Source: a virus
Direction: 5' to 3' (one strand)
IMG/VR virus record: IMGVR_UViG_3300021091_000250
Location: 1 to 32,627 of that record
Length of the DNA stretch: 32,627 bases
In this document: positions 18,353-26,593 of the stretch, piece by piece
Position numbering within the stretch: position 1 is the first letter of the stretch
How the letters are laid out: each line of letters begins with the position of its first letter
Position numbers and translations under genes: made by a program
Notes under the pieces: model-generated
The model's input: the letters and a program-made list of their open reading frames with translations, nothing else
Databases searched by the model: none
Told to the model about the DNA's origin: nothing

Positions 18353-19081
18353 TTATTGACTATTTATTTTTCTCCACAGAGAAGGATCCAAACGACTATA
18401 TTCGCATTTAATATAATCTTCTTTCAGAGTCAAAGTTATATCTCCACAAATCGAGATTCTTTGTCCCTTTCGTTGAACCATTTGCATTGTAGAATGCATC
18501 ATTGAACTTGGAAATAAAACCACAGTTCCTTCAATTGGGGTTACAGTATAGTTATTACAGTTATATCTATTATAACCCAAAATTAGATTATATTTACCAC
18601 TGTTACTAGTTTGAAACATAAACTCAGAGACTTCATTATTATTCTCCGATTGATGAAAGCAAAGTTTATCAGAAGTCTCATTACAATTTAGATAATAACA
18701 AAAAGATATATCACTACTATTGTGAGTATGAATTTTGATATTTGGAAGATCTTCCTTGTGAATGTTCAACCAAGATTTTGTAACATACACATTCATCAAA
18801 GACTCATTGACATTTAAAACTTTCAAATACTGTCTCACATTTTGATCTAAACACTTAAAAAATTCAGAATATTTTTGTTCATGATGTAAAAAATATCTCC
18901 CAGAGTTTTCTGGAGATTGCAATTCTTCTCTAGGAAGATCTTCAGCATAATGCCAATAATCAGAGAGTTCTTGTAGATATTTATCCTTAAATTCTTGATG
19001 ACAAGTTACTTCACCTCTATAGATTACAGTTGGAAAGATTTCATAAACTTCATGATTTAGATTCACCTTTGTGTCTTGCAT
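18353..19081 (-). CDS. 2-oxoglutarate/Fe(II)-dependent oxygenase-like protein
   Basis: 242 residues. It opens with a EIFPTVIYRGEV segment typical of the 2OG-Fe(II) oxygenase group common in cyanophages. SWLNIHKED and IHTHNSSDISFCYYL (His118/His120, Asp124) supply the first iron-ligand region. PIEGTVVLFPSSMMHSTM (His196) gives the distal His, and QRISI (Arg208) the likely 2-oxoglutarate-binding Arg. Such enzymes hydroxylate or oxidise a protein or small-molecule substrate; the substrate here is unknown. I chose ATG at 19081 because GGTGG lies 8 bases upstream. A GTG four codons earlier is less well placed. The gene overlaps the preceding structural gene by 32 bases, so the two are translated together in the tail-gene operon. 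Confidence 0.8.
   Translation of the reverse strand: MQDTKVNLNHEVYEIFPTVIYRGEVTCHQEFKDKYLQELSDYWHYAEDLPREELQSPENSGRYFLHHEQKYSEFFKCLDQNVRQYLKVLNVNESLMNVYVTKSWLNIHKEDLPNIKIHTHNSSDISFCYYLNCNETSDKLCFHQSENNNEVSEFMFQTSNSGKYNLILGYNRYNCNNYTVTPIEGTVVLFPSSMMHSTMQMVQRKGQRISICGDITLTLKEDYIKCEYSRLDPSLWRKINSQ
18360..18368 (-). promoter_or_regulatory. Late-promoter-like box AATAAATAG
   Basis: T4-type late element 19 bases before the ATG of the 478-residue gene, inside the last codons of the 2OG oxygenase gene. Confidence 0.5.
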
Positions 19082-20060
19082 AATCCCAACCACCTATAGC
19101 ATACTCCCTATTATCTCCTGGATAGTCATCTGGTGTCAAGCCTTTATATTCAACTTGTAATTGATCATGTGTTACTCTTTCAGCAAACACTGTGTAATGA
19201 CAATGAACTGAAGATCCAGATGCATTTCTAACTTTTATTTTTGTTCCCCACTCAACAATTTCTTCAACATAAAGTTCTTGATATCTTCCAATCGGAGTAA
19301 GATTCACAGTGATTGTTTCTGGCTTGCAAAGAGTTCTCCAGTAGTCAGGAAGTTCAATCGTATCAGAATCTTTCAATGTTCCACGAATATAAGCACCAAC
19401 TTCTGGCCCCTCTAAACAAATATATCTCAAACGATGATCTTCTTTTGTTGGATGAGGAATGTCAAATCCTTTTCCAGCAAGAGATAGTGCTTTTTGAGCG
19501 ATAGAATAAGTTGCAGAAAGTGTTGTGACTGCATTTACGACTTCTGCAGCAGTTAAAGTTCCAGCAACTGTTAGATTTGCGTTTTCAGCAGCAACACTCG
19601 CTTCTACTCTTGCACCTGCATCAGCCTTTGCACCAGTTTCTGCTTTTGCACCTGATTGACTCACCGTTCCAACATGAACCTCATTTGCAAAAAAGTTAAA
19701 AGTAGGTGTCAATATTGTCACACTTGCAGAATTCATCGTAATCCCAGAAGTCAAATTGCAGGTTATAAGATGTTGAAGTGCATTAACAGTCAATCCATTT
19801 CCAGGATAGGGAAGTGTTCCCAATCCATCAGCACTGATATTAAGTGCGTTACCACCAGGAACAGAAGTTGGTGATGGAACAATGTTTAAAAGTGCCGTCT
19901 GTCTTGCAGCAGTAAACACAGCAGGAGCAGGTTGCCCGACAAATATAGGCCCAGCAAGTAATCCTGTACCACCAGTAACACTTACAGTTTCTGTTGGTAG
20001 AACAAGTTGTTTACCTAATGTAAGACAATCGGTTACACCAAGATTTCCAAGGTTTGACAT
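19050..20060 (-). CDS. Virion protein with C-terminal CLEGPE domain
   Basis: 336 residues. Residues 1-130 are beta-rich and Gly/Pro/Thr-rich. Residues 134-162 are an Ala-rich repetitive stretch (AKAETGAKADAGARVEASV) likely to form a helical stalk. Residues 197-300 carry the pattern GFDIPHPTKEDHRLRYICLEGPEVGAYIRG, then IELPDYW and ITVNLTPIG. I recall this C-terminal domain (HP...CLEGPE..Y.RG) from structural proteins of marine phages and some large algal viruses; its function is not known to me. It follows the spike-like gene by four bases, with GGAG before the ATG, and is followed by the oxygenase. Likely part of the spike tip or baseplate. Confidence 0.72.
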   Translation of the reverse strand: MSNLGNLGVTDCLTLGKQLVLPTETVSVTGGTGLLAGPIFVGQPAPAVFTAARQTALLNIVPSPTSVPGGNALNISADGLGTLPYPGNGLTVNALQHLITCNLTSGITMNSASVTILTPTFNFFANEVHVGTVSQSGAKAETGAKADAGARVEASVAAENANLTVAGTLTAAEVVNAVTTLSATYSIAQKALSLAGKGFDIPHPTKEDHRLRYICLEGPEVGAYIRGTLKDSDTIELPDYWRTLCKPETITVNLTPIGRYQELYVEEIVEWGTKIKVRNASGSSVHCHYTVFAERVTHDQLQVEYKGLTPDDYPGDNREYAIGGWDYARHKGESKS

Positions 20061-20063
20061 AAT

Positions 20064-20645
20064 TTATACTCCAAACACATTCGATAAAGTTTTTTGAATA
20101 TTTACAATTTGTGTGAACAGTGATCCACTGTAAAGATCTGTAGCGCAAGATGAATTAATGAACCCAGAAACACTATCTAGATAATTTTTTCCAATTAAAC
20201 TAATTGAATGAGTTCCCGTAATTGCAGTTTTTGTTCCCTTGATTTGAATATCAGGAGCTTTAATTTGAACAGAAACATTTGCACCAAGAAATATACTACC
20301 TTTCTTATCTTTTTTACTACCAGAAGCTTTGATAACTACTTGTTCAGCATCAAGAATAATCGACCCAGTTTGTGCTTGCAAAAGAATATCACCTTTTGAA
20401 GCTTTGATTACTTTAGCTGGATTGAAAGGATTCTCACTATTTGTATTAACTTTAAGATTTGCTCCAACAACTTCTAGAGAAGTTCCACCAGTTTTAAGAA
20501 TTTGTCTTCCTTTGGAATAGAACTTAATACCGTCACCTTCTCTAGTTTCCATACCCCACATGATTTTACCGTGAGGTTTCTCTTCACCACCACCGTGTAT
20601 AGAGAAAGTTTCTCTACTTAAATTAAAATACTCTTGGTTTGCCAT
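20064..20645 (-). CDS. Beta-helix spike-like protein (gp5 C-terminal/VgrG-like)
   Basis: 193 residues. The central part alternates short hydrophobic and polar residues in repeats such as ASKGDILLQAQTGSIILDAEQ and GSIFLGANVSVQIKAPDIQI, the pattern of the triple-stranded beta-helix of T4 gp5 and VgrG spikes. The N-terminus contains GKIMWGMETREGDGIKFYSKG. The ATG overlaps the stop of the gp5-like gene (TAATG), so translation is coupled and roughly equal amounts are expected. I infer that it is the membrane-piercing needle portion which in T4 is part of gp5. No PAAR tip protein is recognised in the window. Confidence 0.72.
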   Translation of the reverse strand: MANQEYFNLSRETFSIHGGGEEKPHGKIMWGMETREGDGIKFYSKGRQILKTGGTSLEVVGANLKVNTNSENPFNPAKVIKASKGDILLQAQTGSIILDAEQVVIKASGSKKDKKGSIFLGANVSVQIKAPDIQIKGTKTAITGTHSISLIGKNYLDSVSGFINSSCATDLYSGSLFTQIVNIQKTLSNVFGV

Positions 20646-22738
20646 TATTTTCTAACACAATCGATGACTGTTATTGGGCCAGTTGAATCTGGATCAACAG
20701 GTTTTCCACCACGATATCTCATGATTGGAATTAACACTGCACCCTCTCCAGTTGAAGTATTTATTTGAATAGTTGGTTTGCATCCACAGAAAATTTCTGA
20801 GGTTTTAACTTTGACTTTAATTATACCATTAATCGGCCCAATTACAATTTCCATAACTGTAGCTTTACTTGGTTTCCCATCACAGTTTAGAACCGTGATT
20901 GTATCTGTAGAAGCATAGTTGAATCCTGTTTTTTTAACGTAAACATCAAAAATAAATCCACATTTTGTTTTTGGATTTACACCAGTATCATCTCCACCAT
21001 CAGATCCACCATCAGATCCACCACCGCCACTAGATCCACCACCACTAGATCCACCACCGCCACTAGATCCACCACCACTAGATCCACCACCACTAGATCC
21101 ACCACCAGTGCCGCCTCCGGCTCCAGTGTCATCTCCACCATCAGATCCATCAGTGTAACCACTTCCACCATCATCAACAATTATATCAGTTACAGTTCCA
21201 TCATCATCAATGATGGCGGTTAAACCTCCACCACTACCATTACAATTATCTTCAACAGAAACAAAAGGAGAATCTACATATCCAGATCCACCATCTGTAA
21301 CATCAGCGCCAATGATCCCACCATCTGCAGCATCAACTAAAAGGGTAGCAGCAGCACCAAAGCCACCACCTCCACTAAAAACGATTTTGGAACTACAAAT
21401 TAAAGTATTATCACATTCACCAAAATCTTCTGATCCAAGATTGTCTAGAACTGCTCCCCAATCATCAAATGTGGTAAATTTAACACCTTCTCCAGGATCC
21501 CAAGTGGATGGTGTCGGACAAGGAACAATGTCACAACTTGAAATAATATTTAAAACAATTCCAGCATACTCAAGAGCCTGAGAAACCACGTTTCCAATTG
21601 AACCAAGGGCCCCACCAATTACATCATTAATCTGAGATAAAATTGGAGAAAGATTTTCATCAATCCAATTACTAATTTCATTAAAAATAGTGCTTAAGAT
21701 ATTGTCAACTGTACATTTTACAACATCAAATAATTTATTGATCAATCCAAAAAGAACTTCTAAAATTAAATCAAGAAGAAGATCTAAAAGTTTTTCAAAC
21801 AAACACCAAATCAAATCCATGATTGTTCTGGTTGCTTGGCCAGTCTCAGGGTGCAGTGATTTGGGGATAATTGTTCCTACAAAAGTATTAACGGCTGTTC
21901 CAACTTTTGAGAGAACAAAGTCTCTTGCCTTGGTGATTAATCCACTAATCACTCCCAACATCTTTTTAGCAAGAATCTTAATTTCACTATCAAGATTTAC
22001 GATCTCTTGTAGAACTGGATCAACATACAATTCTTGGAATTGTTGAATCTGCCTCATGCGATTCATAAATTCCGTTATGAATTTAGTAATCCTTGAGATA
22101 TCATCATTGCCACAAGGATTTGGTGTGGTAATTGGATCTAATGTTGGTTGAACAAAAGCAGCAGAAGCTTTTGTTTTGCCTGGAATTGGAACACCATTTT
22201 TTGTAGGTTCTTCTGGAGTTCCAGCATTAGTTTCTTCACCTGTTGCAACATTTTTACCACCACTTTTTTCATCTTCTTTTTGTTTAACAAGATGAAGATT
22301 TGTTCCTTCTTTTTTGGGATTGTATGCTTTAAAAGCATAACTTTCCCCTTCAGTAAGAGACTTGGCTTTCTGAAATGTTTGTCTATAAAAAGATCCGAAA
22401 ATAACTGGTTGTTGACAATCATTTCCATCCATGAAGAAACCAAGAACAGTTTCCCCACCTTGAATGTTGTGCAGATCGCCAACACCATTCATACCAGAGC
22501 CCTGTCCAGTTGGAACTAGAACATGAGCCCAAGGAAGATCTTCATCATTTAAATCTGGCGGTGGTGGGTGATATCCAAGAATTCTAACTTTAACACGATA
22601 ATATTGACAGTCTTCTTTTTCCTCAAGTGTTGCAGTTTTACTCCATCCACTTGAAGTTGGATCAGCTACTTGCCCAAGCCACCACTTAAAACCATCACGG
22701 CCAATAAAATTACTTGGGAAAAAAGTCTGTTCAATCAT
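20645..22738 (-). CDS. 5: Baseplate hub protein, gp5-like OB-fold without recognisable lysozyme domain
   Basis: 697 residues. Residues of about 15-118 match the gp5 OB-fold: FKWWLGQVAD, YYRVKVRILGYHPPPPD, LPWAHVLVPTGQGSG, GETVLGFFMDGNDCQQPVIFGSF. Residues 120-205 are a charged linker. Residues 215-400 are amphipathic and very hydrophobic (IMDLIWCLFEKLLDLLLDLIL). The C-terminus has GGSGY modules and a Gly/Ser-rich tract before a final beta-rich domain with several Cys. In T4 the OB-fold is followed by a lysozyme and a beta-helix. Here neither is visible, and separate neighbouring genes carry such functions. The start overlaps the small acidic gene by 8 bases. It probably sits at the tail tip between hub and spike. 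Confidence 0.82.
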   Translation of the reverse strand: MIEQTFFPSNFIGRDGFKWWLGQVADPTSSGWSKTATLEEKEDCQYYRVKVRILGYHPPPPDLNDEDLPWAHVLVPTGQGSGMNGVGDLHNIQGGETVLGFFMDGNDCQQPVIFGSFYRQTFQKAKSLTEGESYAFKAYNPKKEGTNLHLVKQKEDEKSGGKNVATGEETNAGTPEEPTKNGVPIPGKTKASAAFVQPTLDPITTPNPCGNDDISRITKFITEFMNRMRQIQQFQELYVDPVLQEIVNLDSEIKILAKKMLGVISGLITKARDFVLSKVGTAVNTFVGTIIPKSLHPETGQATRTIMDLIWCLFEKLLDLLLDLILEVLFGLINKLFDVVKCTVDNILSTIFNEISNWIDENLSPILSQINDVIGGALGSIGNVVSQALEYAGIVLNIISSCDIVPCPTPSTWDPGEGVKFTTFDDWGAVLDNLGSEDFGECDNTLICSSKIVFSGGGGFGAAATLLVDAADGGIIGADVTDGGSGYVDSPFVSVEDNCNGSGGGLTAIIDDDGTVTDIIVDDGGSGYTDGSDGGDDTGAGGGTGGGSSGGGSSGGGSSGGGGSSGGGSSGGGGSDGGSDGGDDTGVNPKTKCGFIFDVYVKKTGFNYASTDTITVLNCDGKPSKATVMEIVIGPINGIIKVKVKTSEIFCGCKPTIQINTSTGEGAVLIPIMRYRGGKPVDPDSTGPITVIDCVRK
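20990..21113 (-). repeat. Gly/Ser-coding GATCCACCACC short tandem repeats
   Basis: Repeats of 18 and 21 bases built on CCACTAGATCCACCACC, encoding GGGSSGGGSS-type linkers within the gp5-like gene. The near-identical units make it prone to slippage in steps of three. Confidence 0.85.
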
Positions 22739-22949
22739 CGTATACTCTGCACTCTAAAGCACCTGGATTGTCGTTACAGAAAAGTTCCAATCCAGTTGGA
22801 TCATAATCATCTTCTGGATGAGTTGTTTTATATCTCTCTAATTGCCCAAGTTCATCTTCAAGATGACGGCGACGATTTCCATTTGTAAATGGATCATCTA
22901 ATTCTTGCAAATCTTGATCAATATGTTGATCGATTGTTCTTTTTTCCAT
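22731..22949 (-). CDS. Small acidic protein between hub genes, function unknown
   Basis: 72 residues starting MEKRTIDQHIDQDLQELDD, rich in Asp, Glu, Arg and His, with a predicted helical middle (RRRHLEDELGQLERYK) and two Cys near the end. I chose ATG at 22949 because GGAG lies about 7 bases upstream. The longer frame from 22982 would start inside the gp27-like gene without a Shine-Dalgarno. It overlaps the gp5-like start by 8 bases. Its place between gp27-like and gp5-like genes suggests a hub assembly role, but no family is recognised. Confidence 0.65.
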   Translation of the reverse strand: MEKRTIDQHIDQDLQELDDPFTNGNRRRHLEDELGQLERYKTTHPEDDYDPTGLELFCNDNPGALECRVYDD

Positions 22950-22953
22950 TGGA

Positions 22954-24234
22954 TTACTCCGACTTGACTCCATAACTATCACGAATGAGTTCTAATGCAG
23001 TAAAATTATTTTCACCTAAAAAACTATGTCTCAGTTTTGATATCATATATCTTCCGCTAAGATTTCTATCATATTTATCTTTGTTTGTCTTGACATTTAT
23101 ACCAGTCTCAGAAATTTTAAGTTCTACAATTTTACCAGCACTTAATTCTAAATTCAATGGCAACGTTATTTTAACAGCATTGGCAAATAATAAGTTATAT
23201 CTCATGTATGAATTAGCTTGATCCTTAGCAACTTGTTCTGGTTCAAGTTGTTCTCCTTCTGTTTCAAGAACACCTCGATCCAAAAGTTTAAACATCAATC
23301 GAGATGGATAATCTTCCAATCCATTCAATCCAACCGACTCAGCATCTGGATTTGAAACACTCATTCCATTCTTATACTTGTCTGAAAGTTTTGTTTTAAT
23401 CACATCATAATCCATAGTATACATGTCATAAAAAATAGATAGATGTGCATAAGTTCCATGTCTTAATGATTTTAAGATATCATTGTTCTTTACAATTTGG
23501 ATATCAGAAAAAGTTCGATAATACTGAACATTTGAAGGTTGTAAAGGAGTATTTGACTGAAGTAATTGCAAAGGATCACTTTCAGTTTTAAATGTATTGT
23601 CAATATCAATGAAGTTATATCCAGATTTGGTTTCAAAAAATAAGAATCCACAAGAAACTGTTCCATCAGATTTTTTTGATGAATTGGAGGATGTATTTGA
23701 TTTTGGGCATAACCATGTAATTACATCAAAAGGCCTTTTAAATGAACCAATAAAAGAATATGAGTTTCCAGTTGAATCAATTTTAAGTTCTCTTTTTGTT
23801 TGAATTAAATTCTCTTCGTCTTTTAAAATCTTTTGAACAATTTCTGATACTTTTGCAGAATATTTTTTAACCACTCTACTTGTTTCATTTTTCAAAACAT
23901 CATCACTCATCAATCTCAAAGAAAACATCTGATTTTGTGGTGTAGGCATAATTGAGTTATTCATCACACACAGAGGATTGTTATCTTCTATTCTGAACAT
24001 AAGTTTTTGTTTTGTGGGAAAAGAAGATTCAATCTCAACATTAACCAATTCTCCACCATTGATCGGTAATCTTCCTGCAACTCCATCTCCATCCACAAAA
24101 GTCATGTCACAAACTATAGTTGGTGATAAGACATCTTCATAATAATCAATCTGAGTGATACCTCTTGTAAAATCATGGATGGTTCCATTTTTTTCTAGAG
24201 ATATTTCTTTAATTTTAAAATTTGAAATTGCCAT
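22954..24234 (-). CDS. Baseplate hub protein, gp27-like
   Basis: 426 residues, close to T4 gp27 (391). The beta-rich N-terminus (TRGITQIDYYEDVLSPTIVCDMTF, INGGELVNVEI) and the C-terminal part (LSAGKIVELKISETG, NLSGRYMISKLRHSFLGEN-NFTALEL) fit the gp27/GpD hub fold, in which a trimer forms the adaptor between the six-fold tube and the three-fold spike. The segment FDVITWLCPKS...SGYNFIDID resembles the central region. Identification rests on architecture and on the neighbouring gp5-like gene rather than a diagnostic motif. It lies one base after the M23 gene, in the same operon. Confidence 0.7.
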   Translation of the reverse strand: MAISNFKIKEISLEKNGTIHDFTRGITQIDYYEDVLSPTIVCDMTFVDGDGVAGRLPINGGELVNVEIESSFPTKQKLMFRIEDNNPLCVMNNSIMPTPQNQMFSLRLMSDDVLKNETSRVVKKYSAKVSEIVQKILKDEENLIQTKRELKIDSTGNSYSFIGSFKRPFDVITWLCPKSNTSSNSSKKSDGTVSCGFLFFETKSGYNFIDIDNTFKTESDPLQLLQSNTPLQPSNVQYYRTFSDIQIVKNNDILKSLRHGTYAHLSIFYDMYTMDYDVIKTKLSDKYKNGMSVSNPDAESVGLNGLEDYPSRLMFKLLDRGVLETEGEQLEPEQVAKDQANSYMRYNLLFANAVKITLPLNLELSAGKIVELKISETGINVKTNKDKYDRNLSGRYMISKLRHSFLGENNFTALELIRDSYGVKSE

Positions 24235-24235
24235 T

Positions 24236-25315
24236 TTACTTTGGAGATGCTAATTGGAGAACTGATAAGTAGTTAGGTTGGACAGAACCTCTACCTCCAG
24301 AAGGTGCTTGAGATCCTTGTGGTTGTTGTGATGGTTGTTGTGCAGAAGAAGGAACTGCAGCAACCTGTTGTTGAGTCGGTTGAGGTTTTAAAGCTTGTTG
24401 TTGAGATGGTTGTGGTTTTGGTTTTATTGGTTTACCAGACTGTATTTCTCTAATATAATTTGTAGGATCCAATAATGTGTTACCTTTATAAAGTTCAAAG
24501 TGAAGATGAGTGTTCCCTCCATCCTTCCCGAGAGAAACCAATCTACCTATTTTTTGTCCCGCAGAAACTTTATCTCCAGGCTTCAAAAAAGGAGTCATAT
24601 GAAGATATCTAGCATCATATCCATCATCTTGTCTTATCATAAGTCCAGACATATATTCACTACCTGCAAGATACTTATCACCAATAACAACACCACCCCT
24701 TACAGCAACAACAGGTATTCTTGGATCTGATTTTGGATCATAATTACTTTCAGTAATATCAATTCCCGCGTGATCTCTATCTCGTATTCCATCCCCATCA
24801 TCATCTCTTGGAGCACCAAAAACCTGGCCAGGTCCACCCTTAAAAGATCCTTTAGGAAGAGGATTATAATATACACCCTTATCAGTTAAAACTGCGGTTG
24901 CTGGAGCCCCTTCAGGGCCACCATCAGGAGATAAAACAGAAGGTAATCCTAGTGCAGCTCCCAATCCAGCAGCACCTAATGCAGTTCTTAAAGCAGATGG
25001 TTCGATACTTTCAAAAATATCTTCAAGATCTTTCATCATTTTTTGTCTTTCATCAATAAGAGCAACAATAGTTTGTTGATAAGTTGCATTTTCTTTTTTC
25101 AATCCCAACATTTCTTCCATAATTCCTGGAGGAATCATTTGTTCCGATTGTTTAACAGATAATGCTGATATTAACTCATTCAGTTTTTCATTATTTTTAT
25201 TTTCGGACTTAACATAATCTTTTGAAAATTTTCCAACCTGACGAATTGTTTTCCCCAAAACAGGAGTTAAACTATCAACTTTAGAACTTAAAACTTTAAC
25301 TTGTTCTACTGACAT
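24236..25315 (-). CDS. Virion M23-type metallopeptidase (peptidoglycan endopeptidase)
   Basis: 359 residues. Residues 1-105 are helical and partly coiled-coil; residues 111-130 are a small Ala/Gly-rich hydrophobic segment. Residues of about 150-288 are an M23/LytM domain: HAGID (His182, Asp186), YLHM (His239) and THLHFE (His270, His272), which together give the zinc ligands and catalytic His of the family. PGDKVSAGQKIGRL is the usual beta-hairpin. The tail is Pro/Gln-rich. Just before His182 is DDDGDGIRD, an EF-hand-like calcium loop. It probably cleaves cell-wall cross-links during infection from within the tail. It follows the tail-lysozyme gene by six bases, so the phage carries two candidate wall-degrading enzymes side by side. 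Confidence 0.85.
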   Translation of the reverse strand: MSVEQVKVLSSKVDSLTPVLGKTIRQVGKFSKDYVKSENKNNEKLNELISALSVKQSEQMIPPGIMEEMLGLKKENATYQQTIVALIDERQKMMKDLEDIFESIEPSALRTALGAAGLGAALGLPSVLSPDGGPEGAPATAVLTDKGVYYNPLPKGSFKGGPGQVFGAPRDDDGDGIRDRDHAGIDITESNYDPKSDPRIPVVAVRGGVVIGDKYLAGSEYMSGLMIRQDDGYDARYLHMTPFLKPGDKVSAGQKIGRLVSLGKDGGNTHLHFELYKGNTLLDPTNYIREIQSGKPIKPKPQPSQQQALKPQPTQQQVAAVPSSAQQPSQQPQGSQAPSGGRGSVQPNYLSVLQLASPK

Positions 25316-25321
25316 ATCTTA

Positions 25322-26593
25322 TTACCCCACTTGGATTCCCATTGAAAGAGCAGATATTGTAGATAATGGATTTCCAGAAAAAGGATCTCCTGTTGTTTGA
25401 GAGGAACCTCTCGTAGGATTAACTGGATTTTGTTGTGAAGTCAGCTCTGGAACAGATGCAATCATTCCCTGAGAAGTTTCTGCTGGGGGTTCTGTTACTT
25501 CAGAAGAAGATAGCTTGGATGGTTCAATTTGTGAAGATGCAACTTTAATAACATTTTCTGTTGGCTCACCTTCATACTTATTACTTTCAGAAGAAGATCC
25601 TGGAGCACTGGCAACACTAGAAGATCCTGGAGCACTGGCAACACTAGAAGATCCTGGAGCACGGGCAACATTAGAAGGTTTTGAAGAACTAGTACTACTA
25701 GAACTACTTACATTTCCACCATATCTTTTTAAAACATCTTGAGCATTTCTGAGTCTATTATCATCTTTAGCCTCACTTTCGCCAGGTCTTAAATATTGAG
25801 TTCTTACTAATTTAGTAGCTTCTTCTAATGTTTTAACAGATTGGAGTCTGCTTTTAGACAATCCTCCACTACCAGTACTCAATTCATGTTCAGTAAATTG
25901 AAGTTGAGCCTCTAAAGTTTCTGGATTTAATCCTTTTGACTCGGAAAATTTAACTAAAGCTGGATATCTAACTTCAGGATCCCATTGAGCAATACCTTTA
26001 TGTCCAATTGAATTAGTTGTTTTAGGATTTAAAGTTGAATTCTCTTGCAATAAATTTCCTACAATAGCAGCAGATTGTTCTTTACTATATCCTCTACTAA
26101 CAAAATAATTGAAAGCTTTTTCTGAACTTTGTGATCCACTAAGATCTCCACTAGTATCTCCATCACCACCTCCATCACCACCTCCATCACCACTCAAAAC
26201 ATTACCAATAATTGATGCAAGCCCACCAGCTGCTAATCCACCACCCAATAATGCGGACATACCACCCATACCTCCACCCGCGCCGGCGGCGCCAAGTCCA
26301 CCACCAGCAGCACCAATAACACCACCACCAATCTCTTCTTGTACTGTTTTACCCAATATCCCCTTTGTCTGTAATTCTTGCCCCTGAGTCAACGATGTAA
26401 GAAGCGTATTCTCTTGTTTTTGCCCACTAGAAACAATCGATGTCATCATTCCTAGTTCTTGGCTCAATCTCATGATCAGAGACGTTAATCCCATAAAACT
26501 ATTCGACAAATTAGCATCAGACTGATCCCTCAGACGATTCTCAGTCTGAACTTGATTCTGGAGAGCAAAGAAAGCAGAGGGATCAATTGCCAT
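25322..26593 (-). CDS. Tail-associated protein with phage tail lysozyme domain
   Basis: 423 residues. Residues 1-85 are helical. Residues 88-150 are a Gly/Ala-rich segment, then a Gly/Asp-rich linker. Residues of about 155-245 match the phage tail lysozyme type: EKAFNYFVSRGYSKEQ, AAIVGNLLQENSTLNP with Glu184 as the likely catalytic acid, and GIAQWDPE. The C-terminal third is low-complexity Ser/Pro, with three copies of APGSSSVAS-type repeats. The ATG overlaps the gp51 stop (TAATG). It probably cuts glycan strands, complementing the adjacent M23 peptidase. Its place after gp26/gp51 corresponds to the T4 hub region. Confidence 0.78.
   Translation of the reverse strand: MAIDPSAFFALQNQVQTENRLRDQSDANLSNSFMGLTSLIMRLSQELGMMTSIVSSGQKQENTLLTSLTQGQELQTKGILGKTVQEEIGGGVIGAAGGGLGAAGAGGGMGGMSALLGGGLAAGGLASIIGNVLSGDGGGDGGGDGDTSGDLSGSQSSEKAFNYFVSRGYSKEQSAAIVGNLLQENSTLNPKTTNSIGHKGIAQWDPEVRYPALVKFSESKGLNPETLEAQLQFTEHELSTGSGGLSKSRLQSVKTLEEATKLVRTQYLRPGESEAKDDNRLRNAQDVLKRYGGNVSSSSSTSSSKPSNVARAPGSSSVASAPGSSSVASAPGSSSESNKYEGEPTENVIKVASSQIEPSKLSSSEVTEPPAETSQGMIASVPELTSQQNPVNPTRGSSQTTGDPFSGNPLSTISALSMGIQVG

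Noticed and set aside
19082-19093. GTG start four codons before the chosen ATG of the 2OG oxygenase
   Set aside because: The GGTGG Shine-Dalgarno is correctly spaced for the ATG at 19081 and overlaps the GTG itself.
22950-22982. Longer N-terminus for the small acidic hub-region gene
   Set aside because: It would start inside the gp27-like gene without a Shine-Dalgarno, whereas GGAG precedes the ATG at 22949.
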